DNA from: Pseudomonas proteolytica
GTDB taxonomy: Bacteria; Pseudomonadota; Gammaproteobacteria; Pseudomonadales; Pseudomonadaceae
Reading direction: 5' to 3'
Assembly (NCBI RefSeq): GCF_007858275.1
Contig: NZ_VFEV01000014.1
Location: forward strand, 62,001-126,000
Length of the DNA: 64,000 nucleotides
Part shown: piece by piece, positions 43,957-52,692 of the stretch
Layout: each line of letters starts with the position of its first letter
Position numbering within the stretch: position 1 is the stretch's first letter
Translations under genes and position numbers: made by a program
Notes under the pieces: generated by a model
Database searches by the model: none
What the model saw: the letters and a program-made list of their open reading frames with translations, nothing else
Told to the model about the DNA's origin: nothing

Positions 43957-44694
43957 TCAGTAGGTGATGGGAATTTCGAATAGCTGGAATGCATCATCTA
44001 CCGGTCGATAACCCAGGACCCGCGTGGTCTCGCTCAAATCCAGGCGCTTGAAGCGGTTGTTGGAAATGCCATGGGCGATCAGGTGCTTGACCCCTTCGGC
44101 CTCCACCGAACGCTGCAACAACTGGACGGCATCCCGAGGGCTGAGCCAGGCGCTGAGGTCGCGAGCGTTGTTCAGGTCGTGGGTTTCGGCAAATTCAAAG
44201 GCCCCAATGCGTAGAGCGATAGTGGAGAGTGGGGTTTTGGCCGCGTAATACCCGCACAGCGCTTCGCCGTAGCATTTGCTCACGCCATACAGGTTGGCCG
44301 GCAGCACCGGCATGCCGGGGGTGATTTGCCGGTCCACCGGATAGCCTTCGATGGTCTGGGCGCTGCTGGCGAAGACCAGGCGCTTGACGTGGGCGGCCAC
44401 GGCCGCTTCGAACAGGTAGGTGGTGGCGAGGATATTGTTGGGTAGCAGTTCGTCAAAGGTCGCGCTGGCGTGGGGAATGCCCGACAGGTGCACGATCACA
44501 TCGATGCCGTCGAGCAGCGCTGGCAGTGCGGTTTTGTCGCTCAAGTCGGCCTGCACGAAGCGATGGCCGTCGAAGGCGAAGCCTGGTGTGACGCGGTCGG
44601 TGAGGGTGAAGCGGTAACGATCTTTCGAGGCCTCGAAGAAGGTCTTGCCGATTCTGCCGCAGGCACCGGTGAGCAGTACGTTGAGTCCTTTCAT
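43957..44694 (-). CDS. NAD-dependent epimerase/dehydratase, uronate dehydrogenase-like
   Basis: A 245-residue extended SDR. The nucleotide motif GACGRIGK is at about 8-15, VIVHLSGIP with HASATFDELLPNN follows, and YGVSKCYGEAL gives the catalytic Tyr and Lys. The short length and the sequence around LSGIPHAS resemble uronate dehydrogenases, which oxidise glucuronate or galacturonate; this substrate is an inference. ATG 44694 (MKGLNVLLTG) is chosen over the in-frame start at 44727, which overlaps the GST gene. It probably forms an operon with the upstream GST gene, ten bases apart. Confidence 0.78.
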   Translation of the reverse strand: MKGLNVLLTGACGRIGKTFFEASKDRYRFTLTDRVTPGFAFDGHRFVQADLSDKTALPALLDGIDVIVHLSGIPHASATFDELLPNNILATTYLFEAAVAAHVKRLVFASSAQTIEGYPVDRQITPGMPVLPANLYGVSKCYGEALCGYYAAKTPLSTIALRIGAFEFAETHDLNNARDLSAWLSPRDAVQLLQRSVEAEGVKHLIAHGISNNRFKRLDLSETTRVLGYRPVDDAFQLFEIPITY

Positions 44695-44704
44695 CGTGTA
44701 GTCC

Positions 44705-45337
44705 TTAGTTGTGACCGTCGAGGGCAAAAGCCTGGAAACCTGGGCGCTGGCTGAGTAGGGCGTAGTACGCGTCCACAGCCGGGTAGGCAGGGCGCTCCAT
44801 GGGCGTCATCCGCCAGCGGTGCACTGACAGGCCGATCAGGATATCGGCCAGGGTGAAGTTATCCCCGGCCACATAGGCGCCGGTTTTGATCAATTGTTGC
44901 TCCAGCAGCCCCATCTTGTCGTTCCAGCCGTGCACCCCGGCGGCAACGCGCTGCGGGTCCTGGAAGTCCGGGTTGTTGCGCACCAGGGCATGGAAGGCGT
45001 AGCCCCAGGAGGGGTTGAGCTCGGTGGCTTGCCAATCCATCCATTGCTCGACCCCGGCCCGTGGCGCAGGGGCGGCGGGCAGCAGGTCGTGGCGTTGGTG
45101 CAAGCCCACCAGGTAACGGCAAATGGTGTTGGATTCCCATAGCACGCCGTTGTCATCGACGATGACCGGTACCTGGGCGTTAGGGTTCAAGGCAAGGAAT
45201 TCGGGTGACTGGGTAGGGGTGAAGCCGATGCCCCAATCTTCACGCTGGTAGGGGATAGCCAGTTCCTGGCAGGTCCACAGGACTTTTCGTACGTTGATGG
45301 ACGAAGTGCGACCCAAGATTTTCAGCGCGTGTCCCAT
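44705..45337 (-). CDS. glutathione S-transferase
   Basis: A 210-residue GST. The thioredoxin-like N-domain carries LGRTSSINVRKVLWTCQEL (active-site Ser region), NPNAQVPVIVDDNGVLWESNTICRYL (glutathione-binding cis-Pro and ESN), and the helical C-domain FTLADILIGLSVHRW. Substrate unknown. It is the first gene of a two-gene unit with the epimerase. Confidence 0.88.
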   Translation of the reverse strand: MGHALKILGRTSSINVRKVLWTCQELAIPYQREDWGIGFTPTQSPEFLALNPNAQVPVIVDDNGVLWESNTICRYLVGLHQRHDLLPAAPAPRAGVEQWMDWQATELNPSWGYAFHALVRNNPDFQDPQRVAAGVHGWNDKMGLLEQQLIKTGAYVAGDNFTLADILIGLSVHRWRMTPMERPAYPAVDAYYALLSQRPGFQAFALDGHN

Positions 45338-45422
45338 GGTGCTTCCCTGGCAAAAGGTGAGTTGGGCAATTTAGCAGGGGCGCGCGAGGACAGCGATAGA
45401 GTTAAGTGGGCACGCTCAAAAA

Positions 45423-45509
45423 TGTGTGCGGGCTTGCCCGCGATAACGGTGTGTCAGGCAATACATCTGGCACTGATACACCGCTATCGCGGGCAAGCCC
45501 GCTCCCACA
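45423..45509. repeat. REPIN between the GST and gntR genes
   Basis: The left arm TGTGTGCGGGCTTGCCCGCG and right arm CGGGCAAGCCCGCTCCCACA have slightly different heads. Confidence 0.88.
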
Positions 45510-45514
45510 TTGGT

Positions 45515-46543
45515 TCAGGTACTCTCGCGCACCTTCAATTCAAACCCCATATCCACCACCGGCCGGGCGATCTTGTTGCCCGCCATCACCGTCAGCAAGT
45601 GCTCTGCCGCGCGTCGGCCAATGGCTTCGCGCGGGGTGCTGATGCTGCTCAGGCGCGGCACCATGAAGCTGGAGGCGGGCAGGTCGTTGAAGCCCAGCAC
45701 CGCCACTTGCTGCGGTACCTTGATCCCGTGGCGCAGGGCTTCGAGCAAGGCGCCGTGGGCCAGGTCATCGTTGCCGAAAAAAATCGCGTCCACGTCCGGA
45801 TGGCTGGCCAGCAGTTGCAGGAACAGTTCACCACCCAGGCCCACCGACGAGGGGCGCGGGGTCAGCAGTTCCAATGCCGGGTCATACAAACCGGCCTTCT
45901 GCAGGCCTTGGCGGAAGCCTTCGCCGCGCAGCAGCGTGCGCTGGTCCAGCTGTGCGCCAACATAGGCCAGGCGCTTGCGACCCCGGGAGATCAGGTGGGC
46001 GGCGGCGGTTTCGCCGGCACTGATCTGCGAGAAACCCACGCAGTTGAGGCCGGCCGTGGGGTCCAGGTCCATCATGTACACGCAAGGTACATTGCTCGAC
46101 TCCACCATGCGCCGGGCGCTTTCGGTGCGATCAAAACCGGTCAGCAGCAAGCCCCGCGGCTGATAGGCCATGTAGTTGCGCAGCAGGTTTTCTTCTTCGT
46201 CCCGGGAATAGTGGGTATTGCCGATCAGCACTTCGAAGCCCTTGGGCCGCAACACCTGGTGAATGGCCTCCAGGGTTTCGATAAACAGCAGGTTGGACAG
46301 CGAAGGCACCAGCACCACCACCGACTGGCTCTGTGCAGAGGCCAGGGCGCGGGCGGCGGGGTTGACCACGTAGCTCAGCTCGGCGGCGGCTTTTTGCACC
46401 TTTTCCACCAGGTCGGGGGCCACGGTGCTGATGCCGCGCAAGGCCCGGGAGGCCGTGATCGGACTGACGCCCGCCAGGCGGGCAACTTCGTTGAGGGTAG
46501 GGCGACCCGTCGTGCGGGTATTTTTATCGTTCTTGGAGGTCAT
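45515..46543 (-). CDS. gntR: LacI-family gluconate repressor GntR
   Basis: A 342-residue LacI-type repressor. The DNA-binding helix-turn-helix is RPTLNEVARLAGVSPITASRALRG, and the hinge region and periplasmic-binding-like sugar domain follow. It should repress gntK and gntP and respond to gluconate or 6-phosphogluconate. It is divergent from gntK. One of the three palindromic AGCGCT operators (46577) lies 34 bases before its own start, suggesting autoregulation. ATG 46543 is preferred to the in-frame ATG at 46558. Confidence 0.94.
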   Translation of the reverse strand: MTSKNDKNTRTTGRPTLNEVARLAGVSPITASRALRGISTVAPDLVEKVQKAAAELSYVVNPAARALASAQSQSVVVLVPSLSNLLFIETLEAIHQVLRPKGFEVLIGNTHYSRDEEENLLRNYMAYQPRGLLLTGFDRTESARRMVESSNVPCVYMMDLDPTAGLNCVGFSQISAGETAAAHLISRGRKRLAYVGAQLDQRTLLRGEGFRQGLQKAGLYDPALELLTPRPSSVGLGGELFLQLLASHPDVDAIFFGNDDLAHGALLEALRHGIKVPQQVAVLGFNDLPASSFMVPRLSSISTPREAIGRRAAEHLLTVMAGNKIARPVVDMGFELKVREST

Positions 46544-46576
46544 CAGGCGGCTTGCCAAACAAAAATCGAGGCACTA

Positions 46577-46590
46577 AGGTAGCGCTGTCT
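46577..46590. promoter_or_regulatory. GntR operator upstream of gntR
   Basis: AGGTAGCGCTGTCT, a 14-base near-palindrome centred on AGCGCT. Confidence 0.8.
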
Positions 46591-46728
46591 CCAAAGGCCT
46601 GCAAATACTTGCGCAAAGGGTTGCCTGATCCTTGCTCAAACGGTTGGAGCGGATGCACGCGTCACTCCATAAAAATGACAATTAGGCGCGGGAAAAGCCT
46701 GTTTTTGCACTAGCCTTAGGGCGTGCAA

Positions 46729-46742
46729 AGGTAGCGCTATCT
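46729..46742. promoter_or_regulatory. GntR operator upstream of gntK
   Basis: AGGTAGCGCTATCT lies 17 bases before the gntK start codon, where a repressor would block transcription. Confidence 0.85.
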
Positions 46743-46759
46743 GCGTCCTGAGGTGTTTC

Positions 46760-47293
46760 ATGAGTCAACCTGTTACCGCCCTGGTCATCATGGGTGTTTC
46801 CGGCTGTGGCAAGTCCAGTGTCAGCGAGGCCCTGTGCCTGTTGAACGGCGCCACCGCCATTGAAGGCGACAGCTTTCACCCGGCTGCCAATATCGAAAAG
46901 ATGAGCGCAGGCCATCCTCTCAACGACGACGACCGTGCCGGCTGGCTGGACATCCTCTGCGATGAGCTGCGCCGTGCGCTCAAGGCTGGCGAGCATCCAG
47001 TGCTGACCTGTTCGGCGCTGAAGAAAAAATACCGCGACCACCTGCGCGAAGCCGCGCCGGGCCTGGGTTTTGTCTTCCTGGAACTGACCCGCGAGGTGGC
47101 CGCCGACCGCGTGTCCCATCGCCCCGGCCATTTCATGCCGGCCAGCCTGATCGACAGCCAGTTCGCCACCCTCGAATCGCCTATCGGCGAGCCGCTGACC
47201 CTGGCCCTCAATGCCAGTGAAGACAGCATCGAGGACCTGGCCGCGCAGACCCACGCCTGGTGGCTGACCCACGGCTTTGAACCTTCCCGATGA
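46760..47293 (+). CDS. gntK: gluconokinase
   Basis: A 177-residue kinase phosphorylating gluconate to 6-phosphogluconate. The P-loop is GVSGCGKSS (about 11-19), followed by EGDSFHPAANIEKMSAGHPLNDDDRAGWL and TCSALKKKYRDHLR, all typical of GntK. The product joins the Entner-Doudoroff route served by eda. It lies between the divergent gntR and gntP, and its own GntR operator overlaps the promoter region. Confidence 0.96.
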   Translation: MSQPVTALVIMGVSGCGKSSVSEALCLLNGATAIEGDSFHPAANIEKMSAGHPLNDDDRAGWLDILCDELRRALKAGEHPVLTCSALKKKYRDHLREAAPGLGFVFLELTREVAADRVSHRPGHFMPASLIDSQFATLESPIGEPLTLALNASEDSIEDLAAQTHAWWLTHGFEPSR

Positions 47294-47306
47294 TTTTTTG
47301 GCCGAA

Positions 47307-47320
47307 AGATAGCGCTATCT
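47307..47320. promoter_or_regulatory. GntR operator upstream of gntP
   Basis: AGATAGCGCTATCT is a perfect 14-base palindrome, 56 bases before the gntP start. It shows gntP has its own regulated promoter. Confidence 0.88.
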
Positions 47321-47347
47321 GGCGGCACGAAACTCAACACCCGCTTT

Positions 47348-47362
47348 AATAACAACAACAAA
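47348..47362 (+). promoter_or_regulatory. A-rich Hfq/Crc-like motif at the gntP start
   Basis: AATAACAACAACAAA directly precedes the ribosome site CAGGAGAG. It is the clearest AANAANAA match of the window. Confidence 0.6.
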
Positions 47363-47376
47363 CAGGAGAGACCCCC

Positions 47377-48729
47377 ATGTTTGGAATGTCCCACGAGTCG
47401 TACCTGCTGCTTGATGCAGTGGTCACTATCATCGGGCTGATCGTGTTGATCACCCGGTTCAAGGTTCACCCCTTTATTGCCCTGATCATCGCCGCAGGCT
47501 TCCTTGGCCTGACCTCGGGCATGCCCGTGGACAAGATCATCAAGGCCTTCCAGGACGGTTTTGGCGGTGTGCTCGGGTTTGTCGGGATTATCCTGGCGCT
47601 GGGTACGATGCTCGGCAAGATGATGGCCGAATCCGGCGGTGCCGATCAGATCGCGCAGACCCTGATCCGGGCTTTCGGCAAGGACAAGGTGCAATGGGCG
47701 ATGATGTTCGCCGCCTTCCTGGTGGGCATCCCGCTGTTCTTCGAGATCGGCTTTGTGCTGCTGATCCCGCTGGTGTTCATCGTCGCGCGCCGTACCGGTG
47801 TATCGCTGATCAAGATCGGCATCCCGCTGCTCGCCGGCCTGTCGGCGGTGCATGGCCTGGTACCGCCGCATCCGGGGCCGTTGCTGGCCATCGGCGTGTT
47901 TGGCGCAGACATTGGCAAGACCATTCTCTACGGCCTGATCGTTGCCTTGCCGACCGCCATCATTGCCGGGCCGATCTTCGGTACGTTCATTGCCAAGCAC
48001 ATCCCGGGCAACCCGTCCCAGGAGCTGGTGGATCAACTGGCCCGTGAGACCGACTCGAAAAACCTGCCGAGCTTCAGCATCACCCTGATCACCGTGCTGC
48101 TGCCGGTGTTCCTGATGCTGCTCAAAACCTTTGCTGACATCGCCTTTGCCGAAGGCAATGTGGTGCGCAACTGGATGGACATGATCGGCCACCCGATCAG
48201 TGCCTTGCTCCTGGCGTTGCTGCTGTCGCTTTACACCTTTGGCCATCGCCAGGGCATCCACTCCAAGCAGATCCTCAAGCTGCTCGACGCCAGCCTTGCG
48301 CCGACCGCCGCGATCATCCTGATCATCGGTGCCGGCGGTGGTTTCAAGCAGATGCTGGTGACCAGCGGCGTGGGTGACGTGATCGGCCATATGGCGGTGA
48401 CGGCGCAGATCAATCCGATCCTGCTGGCCTGGCTGGTAGCGGCGGTGATTCGCATTGCCACGGGTTCGGCGACCGTTGCCACCATTACTGGCGCGGGTAT
48501 CGTGGTGCCGGTGGTGGGTATGGTGCCGGGGGTCAACCTGGAGTTGCTGGTGCTGGCGACGGGGGCGGGGTCGTTGATTCTGTCGCACGTCAACGATGCA
48601 GGGTTCTGGCTGGTGAAGCAGTACTTCAACATGACCGTGGCCGAGACGTTCAAGACCTGGACGGCGATGGAGACCATTCTGTCCATCGTGGCACTGGGCT
48701 TCATCATGTTGCTGTCGTTGGTGGTGTAA
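47377..48729 (+). CDS. gntP: gluconate permease (GntP family)
   Basis: A 450-residue transporter with about twelve TM segments. FKVHPFIALIIAAGFLGL, GLVPPHPGPLLAIGVFGADIGKTI and ATGSATVATITGAGIVVPV are hallmarks of the GntP/GntT gluconate:H+ symporters. It brings gluconate to GntK. CAGGAG lies ten bases before ATG 47377. A compact REP follows the stop codon. Confidence 0.96.
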   Translation: MFGMSHESYLLLDAVVTIIGLIVLITRFKVHPFIALIIAAGFLGLTSGMPVDKIIKAFQDGFGGVLGFVGIILALGTMLGKMMAESGGADQIAQTLIRAFGKDKVQWAMMFAAFLVGIPLFFEIGFVLLIPLVFIVARRTGVSLIKIGIPLLAGLSAVHGLVPPHPGPLLAIGVFGADIGKTILYGLIVALPTAIIAGPIFGTFIAKHIPGNPSQELVDQLARETDSKNLPSFSITLITVLLPVFLMLLKTFADIAFAEGNVVRNWMDMIGHPISALLLALLLSLYTFGHRQGIHSKQILKLLDASLAPTAAIILIIGAGGGFKQMLVTSGVGDVIGHMAVTAQINPILLAWLVAAVIRIATGSATVATITGAGIVVPVVGMVPGVNLELLVLATGAGSLILSHVNDAGFWLVKQYFNMTVAETFKTWTAMETILSIVALGFIMLLSLVV

Positions 48730-48740
48730 CCCAAGCAAAA

Positions 48741-48768
48741 TGTGGGAGCGGGCAAGCCCGCTCCCACA
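48741..48768. repeat. single compact REP palindrome
   Basis: TGTGGGAGCGGG-CAAG-CCCGCTCCCACA: arms joined without a long loop, between convergent gntP and the aminotransferase gene. Confidence 0.88.
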
Positions 48769-48786
48769 TTCGTTATCGGGCGGCTA

Positions 48787-49998
48787 TCAGGCTTTCGTGA
48801 CCAGCCCATCAGCCCGGAACATGGCCCGGATCCCGCGCACCGCCTGGCGAATGCGGTCCTGGTTCTCGATCAGCGCAAAGCGCACATGGTCATCGCCATA
48901 CTCGCCAAAGCCGATCCCCGGCGAGACACACACCTTGGCTTCCAGCAGCAACTTCTTGGCAAATTCCAGGGAGCCCATGGCGGCATACGCCTCGGGAATC
49001 TTCGCCCAGACGTACATCGACGCCTTCGGGTTTTCCACCATCCAGCCCAGCTCATGCAGACCCTTGACCAGCACGTTGCGGCGTTGGCGGTATTGCTCGG
49101 CAATGTCTTTCACACATTGCTGGTCACCTTCCAGCGCGGCAATGGCCGCCACTTGCAGCGGGGTGAAAGTGCCGTAGTCGTGGTAGCTCTTGATACGCGC
49201 CAGGGCGTTGACCAGTTCGGCGTTGCCAACCATAAAGCCAATGCGCCAGCCGGCCATGTTGTAGCTCTTGGACAGGGTGAAAAACTCCACCGCAATGTCC
49301 TTGGCGCCCGGTACCTGCATGATCGACGGGGCTTTCCAGCCGTCGTAGACGATATCGGCGTAGGCCAGGTCGTGGATCACCAGCACGTCGTACTGTTTGG
49401 CCAGGGCGATCACCCGCTCGAAGAAATCCAGCTCCACGCACTGCGCCGTGGGGTTGGACGGGAAGCCGAGGATCATCATCTTGGGCTTGGGGATCGAACC
49501 GCGAATCGCCCGTTCCAGCTCGGCAAAAAAATCCACGCCGGGAATCAGCGGCACCGAGCGCACCTGGGCGCCGGCAATCACGGCACCGTAGATGTGGATC
49601 GGGTAGCTGGGGTTGGGCACCAGGACCGTGTCGCCCTGATCCAGGGTGGCCAGCATCAAGTGCGCCAGGCCTTCCTTGGAACCGATGGTGACGATGGCTT
49701 CGGTTTCCGGGTCGATATCCACTTCATAGCGATCCTTGTACCAGCGCGAAATAGCGCGGCGCAGGCGCGGGATGCCTTTGGAGGTGGAGTAGCCGTGGGT
49801 GTCTTCACGCTGGGCGACGGTCACCAGTTTCTCCACGATATGCGGTGGAGTCGGGCCGTCAGGGTTACCCATGCTCAAGTCGATGATGTCTTCGCCGCGC
49901 CGACGCGCAGCCATCTTCAGCTCGGCAGTGATATTGAAAACATAAGGGGGGAGTCGATCTATGCGCGCAAAGCGGCGCGGCGAACCTTGGTCAGCCAT
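48787..49998 (-). CDS. alaC: class I/II aminotransferase, alanine-type (AlaC-like)
   Basis: A 403-residue PLP-dependent aminotransferase. The substrate and cofactor motifs are visible: [69 protein letters not shown] and the PLP lysine in [17 protein letters not shown]. Such enzymes in E. coli (AlaC/YfdZ) convert pyruvate and glutamate to alanine and 2-oxoglutarate. ATG 49998 ([21 protein letters not shown]) has GAGG upstream; the further 58 codons upstream are not family-like. Confidence 0.9.
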   Translation of the reverse strand: MADQGSPRRFARIDRLPPYVFNITAELKMAARRRGEDIIDLSMGNPDGPTPPHIVEKLVTVAQREDTHGYSTSKGIPRLRRAISRWYKDRYEVDIDPETEAIVTIGSKEGLAHLMLATLDQGDTVLVPNPSYPIHIYGAVIAGAQVRSVPLIPGVDFFAELERAIRGSIPKPKMMILGFPSNPTAQCVELDFFERVIALAKQYDVLVIHDLAYADIVYDGWKAPSIMQVPGAKDIAVEFFTLSKSYNMAGWRIGFMVGNAELVNALARIKSYHDYGTFTPLQVAAIAALEGDQQCVKDIAEQYRQRRNVLVKGLHELGWMVENPKASMYVWAKIPEAYAAMGSLEFAKKLLLEAKVCVSPGIGFGEYGDDHVRFALIENQDRIRQAVRGIRAMFRADGLVTKA

Positions 49999-50193
49999 TG
50001 TTGCCTCGGAGTACGTAAGCGCCCGGAACCGTCCGAGCGACGTCGGCCACTGCGGTGGCCTGCGGGGCAGACAATACGGGCGATGACAGCCGGTTGTCCA
50101 GATGGCGTAGGAAATTTTTCCATCTGGAGTGTGACGTGCGTATGCCCCTATACTCGGTATGGTTTTGGTCACTCACCCATGGAGATTGTGCAG

Positions 50194-50673
50194 ATGAACC
50201 AACAGGCAACGCTACCCCTCGAACCCCGCATGGAAGAGGGCAAGGCCATGGTGATCGCCGGGGTCGGCGGTCATTACGGCAAGGCCACGCTGGGGGACAT
50301 CCCGAAGTTGTGGGAGTTGTTCGACACCTGCATCAAAGAGATCAAGAACCGCATCGGCGGCGTGACCTACGGCGTTTGCTACAACGCCACGCAAGAAGAA
50401 TTCGATTACATCGCCGGGGTCGAAGTGCCGGCCAAGGGCGATGTGCCAAGCAACTTCGAATCCATCGAAGTGCCGGCCAATCATTATGCGGTCTTTGCGC
50501 ATTACGGGCCGGTGTATGCGCTGTCGCAGACCTATGAGCGAGTCATGTACGAGTGGCTGCCGACCTCGGGTTACACAGTGGCGGGCGCGGATTTCGAGCG
50601 CTACAGCGCCGACTTCGATGTGGATAAGGGCACCGGCACCGTGGAAATCTGGCTGCCTGTCAAGAAACGTTGA
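50194..50673 (+). CDS. GyrI-like/AraC-effector-binding domain protein
   Basis: A 159-residue single-domain protein. The SHV-type fold is suggested by VIAGVGGHYGKATLGDIPKLWELF, YGVCYNATQEEFDYIAGVEV and HYAVFAHYGPVYALSQTYERVMYEWLPTSGY, ending VEIWLPVKK, as in GyrI and AraC effector domains. It might bind a small amphipathic ligand or toxin; the role is unknown. ATG 50194 has GGAG nine bases upstream; the in-frame ATG at 50179 adds five residues. The frame continues open far upstream opposite alaC, but that part is antisense. Confidence 0.82.
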   Translation: MNQQATLPLEPRMEEGKAMVIAGVGGHYGKATLGDIPKLWELFDTCIKEIKNRIGGVTYGVCYNATQEEFDYIAGVEVPAKGDVPSNFESIEVPANHYAVFAHYGPVYALSQTYERVMYEWLPTSGYTVAGADFERYSADFDVDKGTGTVEIWLPVKKR

Positions 50674-50679
50674 GACATA

Positions 50680-50707
50680 CGGCCGAGCTGCCAGGGCAGC
50701 TCAGCCG
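50680..50707. terminator. hairpin between convergent genes, possible bidirectional terminator
   Basis: GAGCTGCC-AG-GGCAGCTC with flanking CGGC/GCCG pairs. It has no clear T-run on either strand. Confidence 0.5.
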
Positions 50708-50713
50708 GTAGTA

Positions 50714-51910
50714 CTACTGGCTGAGCAGTCGCCCGATAAAGGATCCGCGGTAACTACTTAGAACACCACTGCTTTGCAGTTTTTCACCCGGTTGTACCAA
50801 CTCCAGTGTGTCGACAAAGGAATGCTCGGGCCGTCCTTGCGGATCGCGCCATGCCTGTGCAATACCTTGCTGACCAAAATCGGGGTCCAACCGACCGGTC
50901 ACGGTGTGCCTGATCAGATCAACCTGGGCGCCGTTAGAGCTACGCGCTAAAGCAACAACTTTCCCATCGGCCTGGGTCACGACATCGGTATAGGAGTAAA
51001 TATTGGAGCTGCTCTCCACAGGTTTTCCGCCATTGAACTGCGGGTTGGCTTGACCGTCGGCAAGTACACTGGCCACGAAGTTCATCTCTGATGGCAAGTA
51101 ATAACTCCCCCCCGCAACAGCTATTTGACCATTTGGCCCCTTCGCGAGCGCTGAGATTTGTTTGTTTTCATTATTTGAAAACTCCAGCTCAACGACCCCC
51201 TCCTTGCCGAACGTGGAGTCCGGTTGGCCATTTGCAAGAAACCCCCTCATGTGTGCCCTGCGGGTGTCGGTGCCAGTTCTGGTGCCGGCGATGACAAAAC
51301 CGCTGGAGGTGATCAGTAATGTGTTGAGAAGGGTATTTGGCGACTCAATGGGCCCGAGATATCCAAAGTTGATCAGCTCGCCGCTGACGCTGAGCTGAAA
51401 GATAAAACTTTGGGTGCCATCATGGAACACAGAAACGATCTTGTTATCGGCTTGCACCGCAAGACCCCCTCTGGGAAGTAGGCCGGTGTAGATTCTTTTC
51501 CCGAGTTCTCTGGTTCCTGCGATGCCAAACGAGTGATCCACGTCGCCGGTTTGTACATTGAAGCGGGTAATAAATGCGGCGCCCTCGTTTCCACGCGCAG
51601 CCAATAACAGGGGTTTCCCGTCGGGTTGAATGGTCAGGTGAACGAGGCGGATGACCTCGCTAGTTTCCGTTTCCCAAGTCCCGTAGTTTAAATCCAGTTC
51701 TCCAGCAGGTGTATGTTTGGTTACGACGATACGTCTTTCACCTGCGGCGGAAGTTAACCCTACAGTAATGGTTGACCCATCGTTGAGCACGCGGGAAATT
51801 CCCTCGGACTGTAGGGCGATAACAGTACCGTTTTTAGGGGATGAGTTACCAAACGAAAGGTCTGGGGCTCCAGCGCTATTCATCGGGGGGGTGTTGGATG
51901 GAATGCTCAT
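50714..51910 (-). CDS. delta-60 repeat domain protein
   Basis: A 398-residue protein built from repeats of the delta-60 type: blocks such as DLSFGNSSPKNGTV, DHSFGIAGT, DSTFGKEGVVELEFS and DPDFGQQGIAQ alternate with PDGK- or GPNGQ-like turns (VQADNKIVSV, GPNGQIAVAGG). This predicts a beta-propeller-like or beta-solenoid structure. There is no signal peptide. ATG 51910 has GGAGAG seven bases upstream. The stretch is visibly less GC-rich than its neighbours, suggesting acquisition by transfer. Function unknown. The next 156 bases upstream (51911-52066) hold no recognisable gene. Confidence 0.78.
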   Translation of the reverse strand: MSIPSNTPPMNSAGAPDLSFGNSSPKNGTVIALQSEGISRVLNDGSTITVGLTSAAGERRIVVTKHTPAGELDLNYGTWETETSEVIRLVHLTIQPDGKPLLLAARGNEGAAFITRFNVQTGDVDHSFGIAGTRELGKRIYTGLLPRGGLAVQADNKIVSVFHDGTQSFIFQLSVSGELINFGYLGPIESPNTLLNTLLITSSGFVIAGTRTGTDTRRAHMRGFLANGQPDSTFGKEGVVELEFSNNENKQISALAKGPNGQIAVAGGSYYLPSEMNFVASVLADGQANPQFNGGKPVESSSNIYSYTDVVTQADGKVVALARSSNGAQVDLIRHTVTGRLDPDFGQQGIAQAWRDPQGRPEHSFVDTLELVQPGEKLQSSGVLSSYRGSFIGRLLSQ

Positions 51911-52066
51911 GGTCACTCTCCATGGGGAAGTTTGGAATTCCCATTCCTGCTCGATGTAGACGTTGAGCGACAACCTTGGTAGTTCAGTAAAAACCCAGGG
52001 CGAAAGCCTGTATAGCTGTGAAAGCTGACAGTAGACAGCTCAGGTTTTGTATGGAGTTGCAGTCGT

Positions 52067-52672
52067 TCAATAGAGACTGTTCTTTACCCGCTCCGGCATC
52101 TCCCGGTCATAGGCCTCGGCATCGAACTGCCCATCATTCAAACGCTTGTGAATGGCGCCCGCTGATGGCAGCGCCGTGCGCTGCAGATGCTTGTCCGGGT
52201 TCCAGCAGTCCGAGCGCACAAAGGCTTTGGAGCAGTGGAAATACGCAGCGTCCACCTGCACCACAATCACCGACCGCGCTGGCTTGCCATTCACCGCAAA
52301 GCTTTCCAGCAACTGAGGCTCGATGGAGATCTGCGCCCGCCCATTGACCCGCAACGTCTCACCGATCCCCGGGATGATAAACAGCAAGGCGATGCGCGGG
52401 TCCACCAGCAGGTTGCGCAAGGTATCGAGCCGGTTATTGCCCGGCCGATCCGGAATCGCCAGGGTGCGCTCATCGATGATGCGCACAAACCCCGGCACAT
52501 CGCCCCGAGGCGAGCCGTCGAGGCCATCAGGCCCGCAAGAACTGACAATCACCAGCGGCGAGGCTTTCACCATCGCCTGGTAATCCTCATTGAGAAATCC
52601 GATTTCCTTGTGCACGGCGCGCTCGTGGGGCTTGCCGTAAAGGGTTTCGAGCTGTTCGAGGCTGGTTAGCAT
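52067..52672 (-). CDS. pyridoxamine 5'-phosphate oxidase-related FMN-binding protein
   Basis: A 201-residue split-barrel protein of the MSMEG_1061/PPOX class. ASPLVIVSSCGPDGLDGSPRGDVPGFVRI is the FMN-site region, then IPDRPGNNRLDTLRNLLVDPRIALLFIIPG and TLRVNGRAQIS. Likely an FMN- or F420-type oxidoreductase; substrate unknown. AAGGAGA precedes ATG 52672 at good distance. It lies 20 bases downstream of a GNAT gene on the same strand, so they probably form an operon. Confidence 0.87.
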   Translation of the reverse strand: MLTSLEQLETLYGKPHERAVHKEIGFLNEDYQAMVKASPLVIVSSCGPDGLDGSPRGDVPGFVRIIDERTLAIPDRPGNNRLDTLRNLLVDPRIALLFIIPGIGETLRVNGRAQISIEPQLLESFAVNGKPARSVIVVQVDAAYFHCSKAFVRSDCWNPDKHLQRTALPSAGAIHKRLNDGQFDAEAYDREMPERVKNSLY

Positions 52673-52692
52673 GGGAGTCTCCTTGTGCGTCG

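Noticed and set aside
48742..50673. 643-codon open frame on the plus strand
   Set aside because: Its first three quarters run antisense to the clear aminotransferase gene and have no family character; only the part from 50194 is a real gene.
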